A stretch of DNA of 64,000 nucleotides from an uncultured Oscillospiraceae bacterium (GTDB lineage: Bacteria > Bacillota > Clostridia > Oscillospirales > Oscillospiraceae). Where the stretch lies: NCBI GenBank assembly GCA_934597345.1, contig CAKTRJ010000008.1:1-64000 (forward strand), written 5' to 3'. This document shows, piece after piece, positions 24,005 to 31,715 of the stretch. The notes under the pieces were generated by a model, which saw nothing but the letters and a program-made list of their open reading frames with translations, was not told the origin of the DNA and made no database searches. The position numbers were made by a program, and so were the translations under genes. Each line of letters starts with the position of its first letter. Within the stretch, counting starts at the first letter, position 1.

Positions 24005-25254
24005 CATGCGGCGGCATCGGCCGCGGCGGGAGCCGTGCGCCGGGCGTACAGGGTGTTCAGCCGGGGAACCATGTCGGCCTCGCCGTTATAGCCTACCGTG
24101 ACCACACGATTGCCCAGCCGCAGCACCAGCTCCTGTTGAGACATTTCGGGGGTGTCCGGCAGATTATTGCTGCGGAACTCCTGCCGGAGATTGGTGGTGT
24201 ACCGGCGGTACATGGCCTGATCCCAGCCTTTGATCTGCACCTCCTGCCAGTCGTGGGCGGCTTCCTTCTCGGCGTAGTACTTCTCCGCCAGCGATTCGGT
24301 GCAGATGTCCATGACGTTGACCCAGTAGCTGAAGGCGGGATAGCCGATCCCCGCGTGTTCGCCCTCCAGCCAGATGGTGGGGCCGTCCTGCCGGTAGGTG
24401 GCGAAGGAGTACAGCAGATGCTTGCCGCCGGTGCCATGGGTCTCGTTGGGGCGCTGATAGGGCTTCTGTGCCGCTTCCTCCGGGGACAGGGATTCCAGCC
24501 GCACCACGGGGCAGTCGGAGAGCGGTACGTCATAGTAGCTTCCGGAGGAGCCGATGCCGACCACAGCCAGAAACAGTATGCTGAAGCCGACCAATGTCAG
24601 CAGCGCGATACGGACCCGCTTGCGCTTGCGTATCTCCGGGCCGGGGCGGAAGCTTCTGTCCAGCAGATACCGCCGGCGCTGCGCGATGGAGCGGAGAATG
24701 ACATATATGCCCAGTACCAGATAGAAGGCGGCCATAAATACCATGGAGGCCGTCAGCAGTGCGGTGCCGTTCAGCAGCATATCGTAAAAGCCGTCGTAGA
24801 ACTTCATATTCTGAAGCTCGTTTCGGAGCAGATTGGGGATCAGCAGGATCATCAGGATACCGGCGTACAGCTTGCCCCGGTTGGTGGCCTCGATGGAATC
24901 CCGCAGGGCGTTTTCGTCGGTGTTGATCTCCACCGCGTCGGGCCGCGCGGCACGGTAGATATCCACCCGGTAGTTCAGCTGATCCACATACTCCCAGCCC
25001 AGCTCCCGCATGGTCTCCCGGTACTCCTCCCGCCGGGTGTAGTAGCCGTCCTTGGGCTTGATATGGATGCGGTAGCGGGTGGGGGGCTCCGTGGTCTCCG
25101 CAAGGACGGCCCGTTTGTATCCGAAGCTGAAGCCCCGGATGCCCACCAGCTGCAAGCCCTGCTGAGACTGTTCGTCCAGCCACGCCTCCAGCGCGTCTAC
25201 TTCATACCATGCGAAGGGTATCTCTTTTACGGTGTTGTACTTGCTCTTAGTCAT
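24004..25254 (-). CDS. DUF2812 domain membrane protein
   Basis: The 416-residue protein starts with the DUF2812 pattern: FAWYEVDALEAWLDEQSQQGLQLVGIRGFSFGYK and RYRIHIKPK, then ELGWEYVDQLNYRVDIYRA. Three or four transmembrane helices (about 130-235) and an extracytoplasmic C-terminal half follow. DUF2812 genes typically sit next to PadR regulators, as here, and their function is unresolved. GGAG precedes ATG 25254. It is 21 bp downstream of a second DUF2812 gene that shares the layout, so the two are tandem paralogues. Confidence 0.9.
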   Translation of the reverse strand: MTKSKYNTVKEIPFAWYEVDALEAWLDEQSQQGLQLVGIRGFSFGYKRAVLAETTEPPTRYRIHIKPKDGYYTRREEYRETMRELGWEYVDQLNYRVDIYRAARPDAVEINTDENALRDSIEATNRGKLYAGILMILLIPNLLRNELQNMKFYDGFYDMLLNGTALLTASMVFMAAFYLVLGIYVILRSIAQRRRYLLDRSFRPGPEIRKRKRVRIALLTLVGFSILFLAVVGIGSSGSYYDVPLSDCPVVRLESLSPEEAAQKPYQRPNETHGTGGKHLLYSFATYRQDGPTIWLEGEHAGIGYPAFSYWVNVMDICTESLAEKYYAEKEAAHDWQEVQIKGWDQAMYRRYTTNLRQEFRSNNLPDTPEMSQQELVLRLGNRVVTVGYNGEADMVPRLNTLYARRTAPAAADAAA

Positions 25255-25275
25255 AGCGGCGTCTCCTTTCTGACC

Positions 25276-26382
25276 TCAGCGGGCGAATTTGTCCAGTGCG
25301 TCCAGCAGGCTTTCCTCGCGGTCACAACCGATCTCCCATACCTCCCTGCCGTTTTGCAGCAGCAGCGTCTGACCGCCCCATACGGCGCTATTTGCGCTGT
25401 ACCAGGCGTGTTCCCAGCCGGGGATGGTGATCTCCTGTAGTTCAAATAGCTGCGCACGCTCCCGCGTATAGCCGTCGGCGACCCACTGCCATGCGATTTG
25501 GTACACATCCGCGTCGTAGAACCAACTGCTGTAGGAAGATTCCGTTTCAGGATCGGTGATATTTGGCCCCTTTTGCCTCAGGTAGCTATGGTTACACAGC
25601 AATTCGGGAAATTCCACTGCCAGAGAGTGATCGTATGTATCGGAAAACACTTGCGCCGCCGTCGGTACTGGAAATTCATCCACAGGGACGGGATTGCCGG
25701 GGTCTGCGATTACCGCGCGTAAAATGAGACACAGTACCAGAGCGGCCAGCGGAAGGGCGAAGGATGTCAGTTGAAGGATCTTCCCCCGCCGCAGCTCGGC
25801 AGGGGCGCGCTGCGCCCGCTTCAAAAGTATCCGCCGTCTGGTGGTCACAGCACTGACGATACAGGTGACCGCAGTAATTGTCCAGAACAGCACAAGGGTT
25901 CCCGCAGGAACAAATATCCAGGCGTCTCCGCTTATCAATTGCGCATATATGCCTGTATGCTTCCAGTAATAGAGGAAAAAGATGCAGTAGAGCCATACAG
26001 GAATCGCGCACAGACTGACAATACTCCATATCGTTTGGCTTTTCAGCTTTTTGTCCAGCACCTCATGGAGCGTTTCCTCGTCGGTGTTCAGCTCCGGCGC
26101 GTCGGGATCGTCACAGCGGTAGATGTCCAGATCACCGGCCAGTTCGCAGACATATTCCCAGCCCAATTCCCTGTAATCGGCAATGCGCTCTTTTTCACCG
26201 TAAGTACCGGGATTCTGCTTCACATCAATACGGTAGCGCACCGGACGGGGGTCGCCCTTTTCAAAGCCCATGGTCAGGCGGGAGCGAACGTCTGTCAGAA
26301 ACAGTCCCTGCCTTGCCTGATCGTCCAGCCAGCTCTCAATAGCATCTACCTGATACACATAGTAGGGAAGGATCTTGATCAT
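25276..26382 (-). CDS. DUF2812 domain membrane protein (second copy)
   Basis: The 368-residue paralogue of the downstream gene has the same DUF2812 N-terminus (YYVYQVDAIESWLDDQARQGLFL ... RYRIDVKQ ... ELGWEYVCELAGDLDIYR), membrane helices and an outer C-terminal part. Start ATG 26382 follows GAGGAGGAGAACAC and overlaps the padR stop by four bases. The operon order is padR-DUF2812-DUF2812, so expression should follow PadR derepression. Pairwise divergence is high, so the duplication is old. Confidence 0.9.
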   Translation of the reverse strand: MIKILPYYVYQVDAIESWLDDQARQGLFLTDVRSRLTMGFEKGDPRPVRYRIDVKQNPGTYGEKERIADYRELGWEYVCELAGDLDIYRCDDPDAPELNTDEETLHEVLDKKLKSQTIWSIVSLCAIPVWLYCIFFLYYWKHTGIYAQLISGDAWIFVPAGTLVLFWTITAVTCIVSAVTTRRRILLKRAQRAPAELRRGKILQLTSFALPLAALVLCLILRAVIADPGNPVPVDEFPVPTAAQVFSDTYDHSLAVEFPELLCNHSYLRQKGPNITDPETESSYSSWFYDADVYQIAWQWVADGYTRERAQLFELQEITIPGWEHAWYSANSAVWGGQTLLLQNGREVWEIGCDREESLLDALDKFAR

Positions 26383-26696
26383 GTGTTCTCCTCCTCTCTG
26401 TCCGCGTCGCGGATGCAGCGGCGCAGACGGGCACATTCGGCATCATACAGGGCGCGCCCCGCGTCGGTCAGCTCATAGGTGCGCTTGCGGCCCTCCACGC
26501 TGACCTCCCGGATCATCTGTTCATCCGTCAGCTTGGAGAGAATGGTGTACAGCGTCCCCGGCCCCAGCGCCATGCGGCCGCCGGTGGTCTCGCCGATCCA
26601 GTGGACGATCTCCACGCCGCACAGCGTCCGGCGGCGCAGGGCCATCAGCACATAGAACATAGGCTCCGACAGGGTCTCCAATGACCGTTTCGGCAT
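26379..26696 (-). CDS. PadR-family transcriptional regulator
   Basis: The 105-residue winged-helix protein has PadR hallmarks: LSEPMFYVLMALRRRTLCGVEIV, ALGPGTLYTILSKL and GRKRTYELTDAGRALY, with only a short C-terminal helix. It heads the DUF2812 operon. Two copies of an ATATCGT-N3-ACGATAT palindrome sit in its promoter, strong evidence for autorepression. AAAGGAGCGGAGCACC precedes ATG 26696. Confidence 0.95.
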   Translation of the reverse strand: MPKRSLETLSEPMFYVLMALRRRTLCGVEIVHWIGETTGGRMALGPGTLYTILSKLTDEQMIREVSVEGRKRTYELTDAGRALYDAECARLRRCIRDADREEENT

Positions 26697-26719
26697 GGTG
26701 CTCCGCTCCTTTCTATTAA

Positions 26720-26766
26720 ATATCGTTTTACGATATCACTATAACATCGTATTACGATATTGTCAA
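26720..26766 (-). promoter_or_regulatory. PadR promoter with two palindromic operators
   Basis: Minus strand TTGACA (26761-26766), 17-bp spacer, TATAGT (26738-26743). Operator 1 is a perfect-armed 17-bp palindrome (26720-26736) just downstream of the -10. Operator 2 (26744-26760) fills the spacer exactly and has one mismatch. Confidence 0.88.
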
Positions 26767-26804
26767 TGGGTGCAAAAAATATTTCTGAAGTGTGAAAAAA
26801 ATGC

Positions 26805-26833
26805 TTGCAATCGGGAAAAAGCTGTGCTATACT
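26805..26833 (+). promoter_or_regulatory. Promoter of the glycine riboswitch-symporter unit
   Basis: TTGCAA (26805-26810), 17-bp spacer, TATACT (26828-26833). Confidence 0.8.
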
Positions 26834-26859
26834 CCCCTCATCAATTGAACAGCACCCGA

Positions 26860-27044
26860 TGAGCCTTTCAGAATTCCGGCGGAAAACTGAAAGGGGAGGG
26901 GACTCTGGAGAATCCCATTGAATTGGGTGCCGAAGGTGTAAGGCGCGGATCGCGCTGAATCTCTCAGGCAAAAGGACAGAGAAGACATTTGCGTGTCTGC
27001 CTTGTTTCTCCGGAGTCGCTGCCCAGCAGCGGCTCTTATTTTTC
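26860..27044 (+). ncRNA. Glycine riboswitch with terminator expression platform
   Basis: The conserved aptamer core is visible: GCCGAAGGTGTAAGGC near 26929-26944 and CTCTCAGGCAAAAGGAC near 26961-26976. One aptamer is evident; a leader hairpin CCTTTCAG/CTGAAAGG (about 26866-26893) precedes it instead of a second recognisable aptamer. A long P1 pairs 26901-26912 with 27006-27017 (one G-U). The P1 3' strand overlaps the 5' arm of a terminator (27013-27021 / 27027-27035) followed by TTATTTTT. Ligand-stabilised P1 should prevent the terminator, giving a glycine-ON switch. Confidence 0.92.
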
Positions 27045-27066
27045 TGCTGAAAAGGAGAGAATCAAC

Positions 27067-28485
27067 ATGCAAGCCATCGAATCCGTACTGTTTCCCATCG
27101 TGTGTAAGATCAACGAGTACCTCAGCAACTACATTCTGGTGTTCCTGCTGGTGGGCGTGGGCCTGTGGTACTCTATCAAGACCCGCTTCGTGCAGGTGCG
27201 CTGCTTCGGCGAGGGTATGCGCAAGGTGTTCGGCAACCTGAAACTGAAGGGCGATAAGCACGACTCCGGTATGAGCTCCTTCCAGGCGCTGGCCACCGCC
27301 ATCGCCGCCCAGGTGGGCACCGGCAACATCGTGGGCGCCTCCGGCGCCATCCTGACCGGCGGCCCCGGTGCCATCTTCTGGATGTGGGTCATCGCCTTCT
27401 TCGGCATGGCCACCATCTACGCCGAAGCCACGCTGGCCCAGAAGACCCGTATCGTTGACGCCGACGGCACCGTCCGCGGTGGCCCCGTGTACTACATCAC
27501 CACCGCGTTCAAGGGCGGCTTCGGCAAGTTCCTGGCGGGCTTCTTCGCCGTGGCCATCGTGCTGGCTCTGGGCTTCATGGGCTGCATGGTGCAGTCCAAC
27601 TCCATCGGCTCCACCATGAATACCGCCTTCGGCATCCCCACCTGGGTGTCCGGCGTGCTCCTGGTCATTATCTGCGCCATTATCTTCCTGGGCGGCGTGC
27701 AGCGTCTGGCCGCCGTCACCGAGAAGATCGTCCCCATCATGGCCTGCATCTTCCTGCTGGGCGGTCTAGCCGTTCTGGTGGCCCGCATCACCTACATCCC
27801 CGCCACCTTTGCCATGATCTTCGAGTATGCCTTCCAGCCTCAGGCCATTATCGGCGGCGGCTTCGGCTACGCCATCAAGACCGCCATCAGCCAGGGCGCG
27901 AAGCGCGGCCTGTTCTCCAATGAGGCCGGTATGGGCTCCACCCCCCACGCACACGCCCAGGCCAACGTGGCCCATCCCCACGATCAGGGCGTGGTGGCCA
28001 TGATCGGTGTGTTTATCGATACCTTCGTGGTGCTGACCCTCAACGCGCTGGTCATCATCTCCACCCTGTATACCGCCGACGGCCCTCTGGCCGACTGCGG
28101 CGCGGCCGCTGCCAGCACCACGCTGACCAAGGCCAATCTGGCCCAGACCGCCTTCGGCACCGTGTTCGGCGAGAAGCTTGGCGCCATGTTCGTGGCGGTG
28201 TGCCTGTTCTTCTTCGCGTTCTCCACCGTGCTGAGCTGGAACCTGTTCGGTAAGATCAACGCCAACTACCTGTTCGGCAAGAAGAATCCCCGCCGCTGCA
28301 CCGTGGTGTACAGCATCATCGCGCTGGTGTTCGTGTTCATCGGTACGCTGGCCAGCAACGATCTGGTGTGGGAGCTGACGGATATGTTCAACAACCTGAT
28401 GGTCATCCCCAACGCCATCGCCCTGTTCGCCCTGACCGGCATGGTGGTCGCTATGTGCAAGGAGGGCAAGCTGGCCAAGAAGTAA
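27067..28485 (+). CDS. Alanine/glycine:cation symporter (AgcS family)
   Basis: This 472-residue sodium-coupled amino-acid importer has about ten membrane helices. AgcS motifs include [56 protein letters not shown], and [39 protein letters not shown] follows. The start ATG 27067 has AAGGAGAGAATCAAC upstream; in-frame codons before it lie in the terminator hairpin. Control by a glycine riboswitch implies glycine (and perhaps alanine) as substrate, imported as carbon and energy source when abundant. Confidence 0.96.
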   Translation: [472 protein letters not shown]

Positions 28486-28522
28486 GTAATCCTTTGCTTT
28501 CTGACATATTCTCCCCAACGGA

Positions 28523-28555
28523 AACGCCCGGTCCTGTTCGGATCGGGCGTTTTCG
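28523..28555 (+). terminator. Terminator of the symporter gene
   Basis: AACGCCCG (28523-28530) pairs CGGGCGTT (28544-28551), with further pairing inside, followed by TTTCG. Confidence 0.82.
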
Positions 28556-28584
28556 TTGACAAGCGTTTATTGTTGCTATATAAA
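28556..28584 (+). promoter_or_regulatory. Consensus promoter immediately before the 279-bp element
   Basis: TTGACA (28556-28561), 17-bp spacer, TATAAA (28579-28584). The predicted transcription start (about 28591) coincides with the first base of the inverted-repeat element. Confidence 0.78.
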
Positions 28585-28590
28585 TATAGG

Positions 28591-28869
28591 TACCATCGAT
28601 CAACAAGGACAGACACGGTTTTGACGGGCAGAAATGCGCCCAGACTGCGTCAAGCCCCTTGACAATACGGCAAGTATTCTCTGCGGGCCTTTTCTTGTCT
28701 GGACACATTTCTGCTGGCGGCAAAACTGCAAAGCACCTGCCAGCGATGGATTTTCGAGTGATTTTTGGTTTTTGAGACGCAGACGGGCTGGCGCCCGCCA
28801 AGGCGAAAAGGGCAAAAAGCGTCGGAAAGACACGCTGTCAGGCGTGTTTGCCCTTGTCAATCGATGGTA
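28591..28869. repeat. 279-bp element with 27-bp imperfect terminal inverted repeats (MITE or structured ncRNA)
   Basis: The first and last 10 bp are exact inverted copies (TACCATCGAT / ATCGATGGTA). Identity extends over 27 bp with four differences, all transitions. As RNA this would be a long closing helix 28591-28617 / 28843-28869. Inside, a second long arm pairs 28618-28623 with 28721-28726 and GCAGAAATG with CATTTCTGC, then CCAGAC with GTCTGG. Its tip carries hairpins GTCAAG/CTTGAC and AATAC/GTATT. Further hairpins include GACGC/GCGTC (28776-28780 / 28819-28823) and GACA/TGTC (28829-28839). Both ends read TA, consistent with insertion at TA as in IS630/mariner-type MITEs. No ORF inside. 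Confidence 0.7.
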
Positions 28870-28894
28870 AGAAACTACGAAAAGAGGTGCAGTC

Positions 28895-29773
28895 ATGTAC
28901 GAATTGAATCATATCACCGGCAATAGCTATTACATCCAGAGTCCCTCCAAGATGGGCCTTGTAAAGCTCAGCGATACGGACGTCTGCCTGATCGACAGCG
29001 GCAACGACAAGGACGCGGGCCGCAAGGTGCGCCAGCTTTTGGACGCCAACGGCTGGCATCTGACCGCCATCTATAATACCCACTCCAACGCCGACCACAT
29101 CGGCGGCAACCGCTATCTGCAGGGCCAGACCAAGTGCAGGATCTACGCCCAGGGCATCGAGTGTGACATCACCCGCCACTCGGTGCTGGAGCCGGCATTC
29201 CTGTACGGCGGCTTCCCGCCCAAGGATCTGCGCCACAAGTTCCTGATGGCCCAGGAAAGCGATGCCCAGGAGCTGACCCCCGCCGTGCTGCCGGAGGGCT
29301 TTGAACTGCTTCAATTGCCGGGTCATTTCTTCCATATGGTGGGTTTCCGCAGCCCGGACGATGTGGTGTATCTGGCGGACTGCCTGTCCAGCCGAGAGAC
29401 GCTGGACAAGTACCAGATCGGATTTATCTACGATGTGGCCGCCTATCTGGACACGCTGGAGAAGGTCAAGATCATGCAGGCTGCCGCCTTTGTCCCTGCC
29501 CACGCCGAGGTCACGGAGGACGTCGCGCCACTGGCTCAGTACAACATCGACAAGGTGCATGAGATCGCCGACCATATCGTGGAACGCTGCGCCGAGCCTG
29601 TTATCTTTGAGGAACTGCTGAAGAAGCTGTTTGACGATTACGGCCTGACCCTGACCTTCGAGCAGTATGTGCTGGTGGGCAGCACCGTGAAGTCGTACCT
29701 GGCATGGCTGAAGGACACCGGACGGCTGACGGTGCTCTTTGAGGACAACCGCCTGCTGTGGAGGCGCGTATGA
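28895..29773 (+). CDS. MBL-fold metallohydrolase
   Basis: The 292-residue metallo-beta-lactamase-fold protein has a metal motif THSNADH (His63-S-Asn65-A-Asp67-His68). Asn stands where most members have the second His, a variant seen in some members. Further ligands are suggested by GHFFHMVG and LADCL. The C-terminal 60 residues form a winged-helix-like tail (FEELLKKLFDDYGLTLTFEQYVLVGSTVKSYL). Substrate unknown. RBS AAAGAGGTGCAGTC. Its stop overlaps the DUF4180 start by four bases. The 279-bp element lies just upstream and could act as its leader. Confidence 0.88.
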   Translation: MYELNHITGNSYYIQSPSKMGLVKLSDTDVCLIDSGNDKDAGRKVRQLLDANGWHLTAIYNTHSNADHIGGNRYLQGQTKCRIYAQGIECDITRHSVLEPAFLYGGFPPKDLRHKFLMAQESDAQELTPAVLPEGFELLQLPGHFFHMVGFRSPDDVVYLADCLSSRETLDKYQIGFIYDVAAYLDTLEKVKIMQAAAFVPAHAEVTEDVAPLAQYNIDKVHEIADHIVERCAEPVIFEELLKKLFDDYGLTLTFEQYVLVGSTVKSYLAWLKDTGRLTVLFEDNRLLWRRV

Positions 29774-30135
29774 AAATCGAGACAGTCAGGAAAAACGGCG
29801 TGACCATCGCCGTTGTGACAGAGGGTGCGGCCATCACCGATGCCGCCTCCGCCATGGAGCTTGCCATGACGGTGCGGTACGAGACCGGCTGCTCCCGCAT
29901 CGCCATCGACAAGAAGCTGGTGTGCGGTGATTTCTTCATCCTCAGCACCCAGCTGGCAGGGGAGATTTTACAGAAGTTCATCAACTACCGCGTCAAAATG
30001 GCCATCTACGGCGATTATTCCCGCTACACAAGCAAGCCGCTGCATGATTTTATCTATGAATCCAATCAGGGCAAGGACTTTTTCTTTGTGGCAACAAAAG
30101 AGGAAGCGCTGGAAAAGCTCTCCAGCGCCGGATGA
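29770..30135 (+). CDS. DUF4180 domain protein
   Basis: The 121-residue protein matches DUF4180: a strand-rich start, DAASAMELAMTVRYETGCSRIAIDKKLVCGDFFILSTQLAGEILQKFINYRVKMAIYGDYS and KPLHDFIYESNQGKDFFF. The fold resembles STAS-like alpha/beta proteins; function unknown. It starts at an ATGA overlap with the MBL gene, so the two are translationally coupled. A GCGCTGGA/TCCAGCGC inverted repeat lies at the 3' end (30105-30127) and may slow or end transcription. Confidence 0.92.
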   Translation: MKIETVRKNGVTIAVVTEGAAITDAASAMELAMTVRYETGCSRIAIDKKLVCGDFFILSTQLAGEILQKFINYRVKMAIYGDYSRYTSKPLHDFIYESNQGKDFFFVATKEEALEKLSSAG

Positions 30136-30142
30136 TCTGAGA

Positions 30143-30916
30143 TCACGACAGCTTCTGCTGCTTCATCCACACGTCCATGACCACACTGTGGGGCAGAAGC
30201 TTCGTCAGCGCCGCCTGACCGCGGGCCACAAAGCCGTAGGTACACACATCCCGGCCCCGCTTGGCGTCCCGCCATGTGCGGCGCACGATGTCGTCGGGAT
30301 CGTACATGGCGGCGTACTTCTTCACCACGTCCTCGCCGCCGGAAGAGGTGGCCCGGTCAAAGAAGGCGGTCTTTGTCCAGAAGGGGCAGACTGCCATGAC
30401 GCCCACGCCCTGACGGCGCAGCTCCCGGTTCAGCGCCCGGCTGAAGCTGAGAACGAAGGCCTTCGTCGCGCCGTAAACGTCGATATAGGGGATGGGCTGG
30501 AAGGCCGCCACCGACGCGATGTTGATGATCTGGCTGCCCCGGGGCATATAGGGAGCCGTGATCTGGCACATGGCCACCACCGCCTGACAGTTCAGGTCGG
30601 TCATGTTGAGGTTGACCTCCAGCGGCGTGTCCAGCACCGCGCCGAACTTGCCGTAGCCGCTGCAATTCATCAGCAGGCCCACCTGCACCGGCTCCTCCGC
30701 CAGCGCGGAGCGGTAGGTGTCGAAGCTGGCCCGGTCGGTCAGATCCATGGCCAGCACCCGGACAGGGAAGGGCACCGTGGTGCGCAGCGCCTCCAGCTTG
30801 TCCTGTTGGCGGGCGATGACCCATACCTCATCAAAGGCGCCGTACTGATCCACAGTTTCGGCAAAGCGCTTTCCCATACCGCTGGAAGCGCCGGTGATCA
30901 CGGCAATTTTCTTCAT
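30143..30916 (-). CDS. Short-chain dehydrogenase/reductase
   Basis: This 257-residue SDR has the Rossmann motif TGASSGMG (8-15), NCSG at 84-87 (in place of NNAG), catalytic Ser135, Tyr148 and Lys152 (YGATK). CPFWTKTAFF follows the active site. The substrate is not evident; overall it resembles membrane-associated or steroid-dehydrogenase-like SDRs. Start 30916 follows AAAGGAGGATATCCCCT. It is divergent from the GNAT gene. Confidence 0.92.
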   Translation of the reverse strand: MKKIAVITGASSGMGKRFAETVDQYGAFDEVWVIARQQDKLEALRTTVPFPVRVLAMDLTDRASFDTYRSALAEEPVQVGLLMNCSGYGKFGAVLDTPLEVNLNMTDLNCQAVVAMCQITAPYMPRGSQIINIASVAAFQPIPYIDVYGATKAFVLSFSRALNRELRRQGVGVMAVCPFWTKTAFFDRATSSGGEDVVKKYAAMYDPDDIVRRTWRDAKRGRDVCTYGFVARGQAALTKLLPHSVVMDVWMKQQKLS

Positions 30917-30944
30917 AGGGGATATCCTCCTTTTCTTTGTCTCC

Positions 30945-30973
30945 ATTATGCCATGAAAGGGGCGGCTTTGCAA
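30945..30973 (-). promoter_or_regulatory. Promoter of the SDR gene
   Basis: Minus strand TTGCAA (30968-30973), 17-bp spacer, CATAAT (30945-30950). Confidence 0.7.
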
Positions 30974-30985
30974 GGGACAAACCCC

Positions 30986-31014
30986 TTGACAGGCGGCGCG
31001 GCTTTGCCTATAAT
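30986..31014 (+). promoter_or_regulatory. Promoter of the GNAT gene
   Basis: Perfect TTGACA (30986-30991), 17-bp spacer, perfect TATAAT (31009-31014). Back-to-back with the SDR promoter. Confidence 0.88.
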
Positions 31015-31041
31015 ACGAAAAAACAGTCAGGAGGGTTTCCC

Positions 31042-31563
31042 ATGATCCGAAAAGGCACTGAACAGGATATCCCGCATATCGCGGCCATCTACGAGCACAT
31101 CCACGACAACGAGGAGGGCGGCAGGTCCACCGTAGGCTGGATCCGCGGCGTATACCCCACGGCGGACACGGCCTGCGCGGCGCTGGAGGCCGGTGACCTC
31201 TTCGTGATGGAGGAAAACGGCGCGGTGGTGGCGGCGGCCCGCATCAACAAGATCCAGGTACCGGTGTACGCCGATGTACCCTGGCGCTATCCCGATGTGC
31301 CGGATGAGCAGGTGATGGTGCTGCACACGCTGGTGGTGGAGCCTGCCTGCTCCGGAAAGGGGTATGGTACGGCGTTTGTGAAGTTCTATGAGGACTACGC
31401 CCGGGAAAACGGCTGCCCCTATCTGCGGATGGATACCAACGCCCGCAATCAAACGGCCCGGAAAATGTACGCCGGTCTCGGCTACTGGGAGGCGGGCATC
31501 ATGCCCTGCGTGTTCAATGGTATTCCCAATGTCCAGCTTGTCTGTCTGGAGAAAAAGTTATAA
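31042..31563 (+). CDS. GNAT-family N-acetyltransferase
   Basis: The 173-residue acetyltransferase has the GNAT acetyl-CoA motif LVVEPACSGKGYGTAFVKFYEDYA (motif A) and the C-terminal MDTNARNQTARKMYAGLGY. The N-terminus IRKGTEQDIPHIAAIYEHIHDNEEGG is typical of the family. Start ATG 31042 has CAGGAGGGTTTCCC. Substrate unknown. It has its own consensus promoter and terminator. Confidence 0.94.
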   Translation: MIRKGTEQDIPHIAAIYEHIHDNEEGGRSTVGWIRGVYPTADTACAALEAGDLFVMEENGAVVAAARINKIQVPVYADVPWRYPDVPDEQVMVLHTLVVEPACSGKGYGTAFVKFYEDYARENGCPYLRMDTNARNQTARKMYAGLGYWEAGIMPCVFNGIPNVQLVCLEKKL

Positions 31564-31572
31564 AAACACCCC

Positions 31573-31606
31573 TACCGGAGCCGCTTTCACGGCTCCGGTA
31601 TTTTTC
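31573..31606 (+). terminator. Terminator of the GNAT gene
   Basis: TACCGGAGCCG (31573-31583) / CGGCTCCGGTA (31590-31600), then TTTTTC. Confidence 0.92.
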
Positions 31607-31626
31607 TGCAAAAAATGTCAGTTTCT

Positions 31627-31692
31627 GGCATATTCTTAACGTTCCGTTAACGGCATACGGGCGTATAATATGCCATCAAAAAAGAATATGCC
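31627..31692 (+). promoter_or_regulatory. Promoter of the AAA/VWA operon flanked by an 11-bp inverted repeat
   Basis: TATAAT at 31664-31669 lacks a good -35. It is bracketed by perfect inverted copies of GGCATATTCTT (31627-31637) and AAGAATATGCC (31682-31692), and a CCGTTAACGG palindrome lies at 31644-31653. A poor -35 plus symmetric sites suggests control by a dimeric regulator, possibly an activator. Confidence 0.6.
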
Positions 31693-31715
31693 AAATGCAG
31701 AAGGGCGGTATGATC

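Noticed and set aside
28591..28869. 6S RNA, SRP RNA, RNase P or tmRNA for the structured element
   Set aside because: Length and long closing stem are suggestive, but the conserved cores of these RNAs were not found. Kept as unknown element.
31695..31715. Upstream ATGs (31695, 31710) as start of the MoxR-like ATPase
   Set aside because: AAGGGCGGT at 31701-31709 lies after the first and flush against the second; only ATG 31716 has normal spacing.
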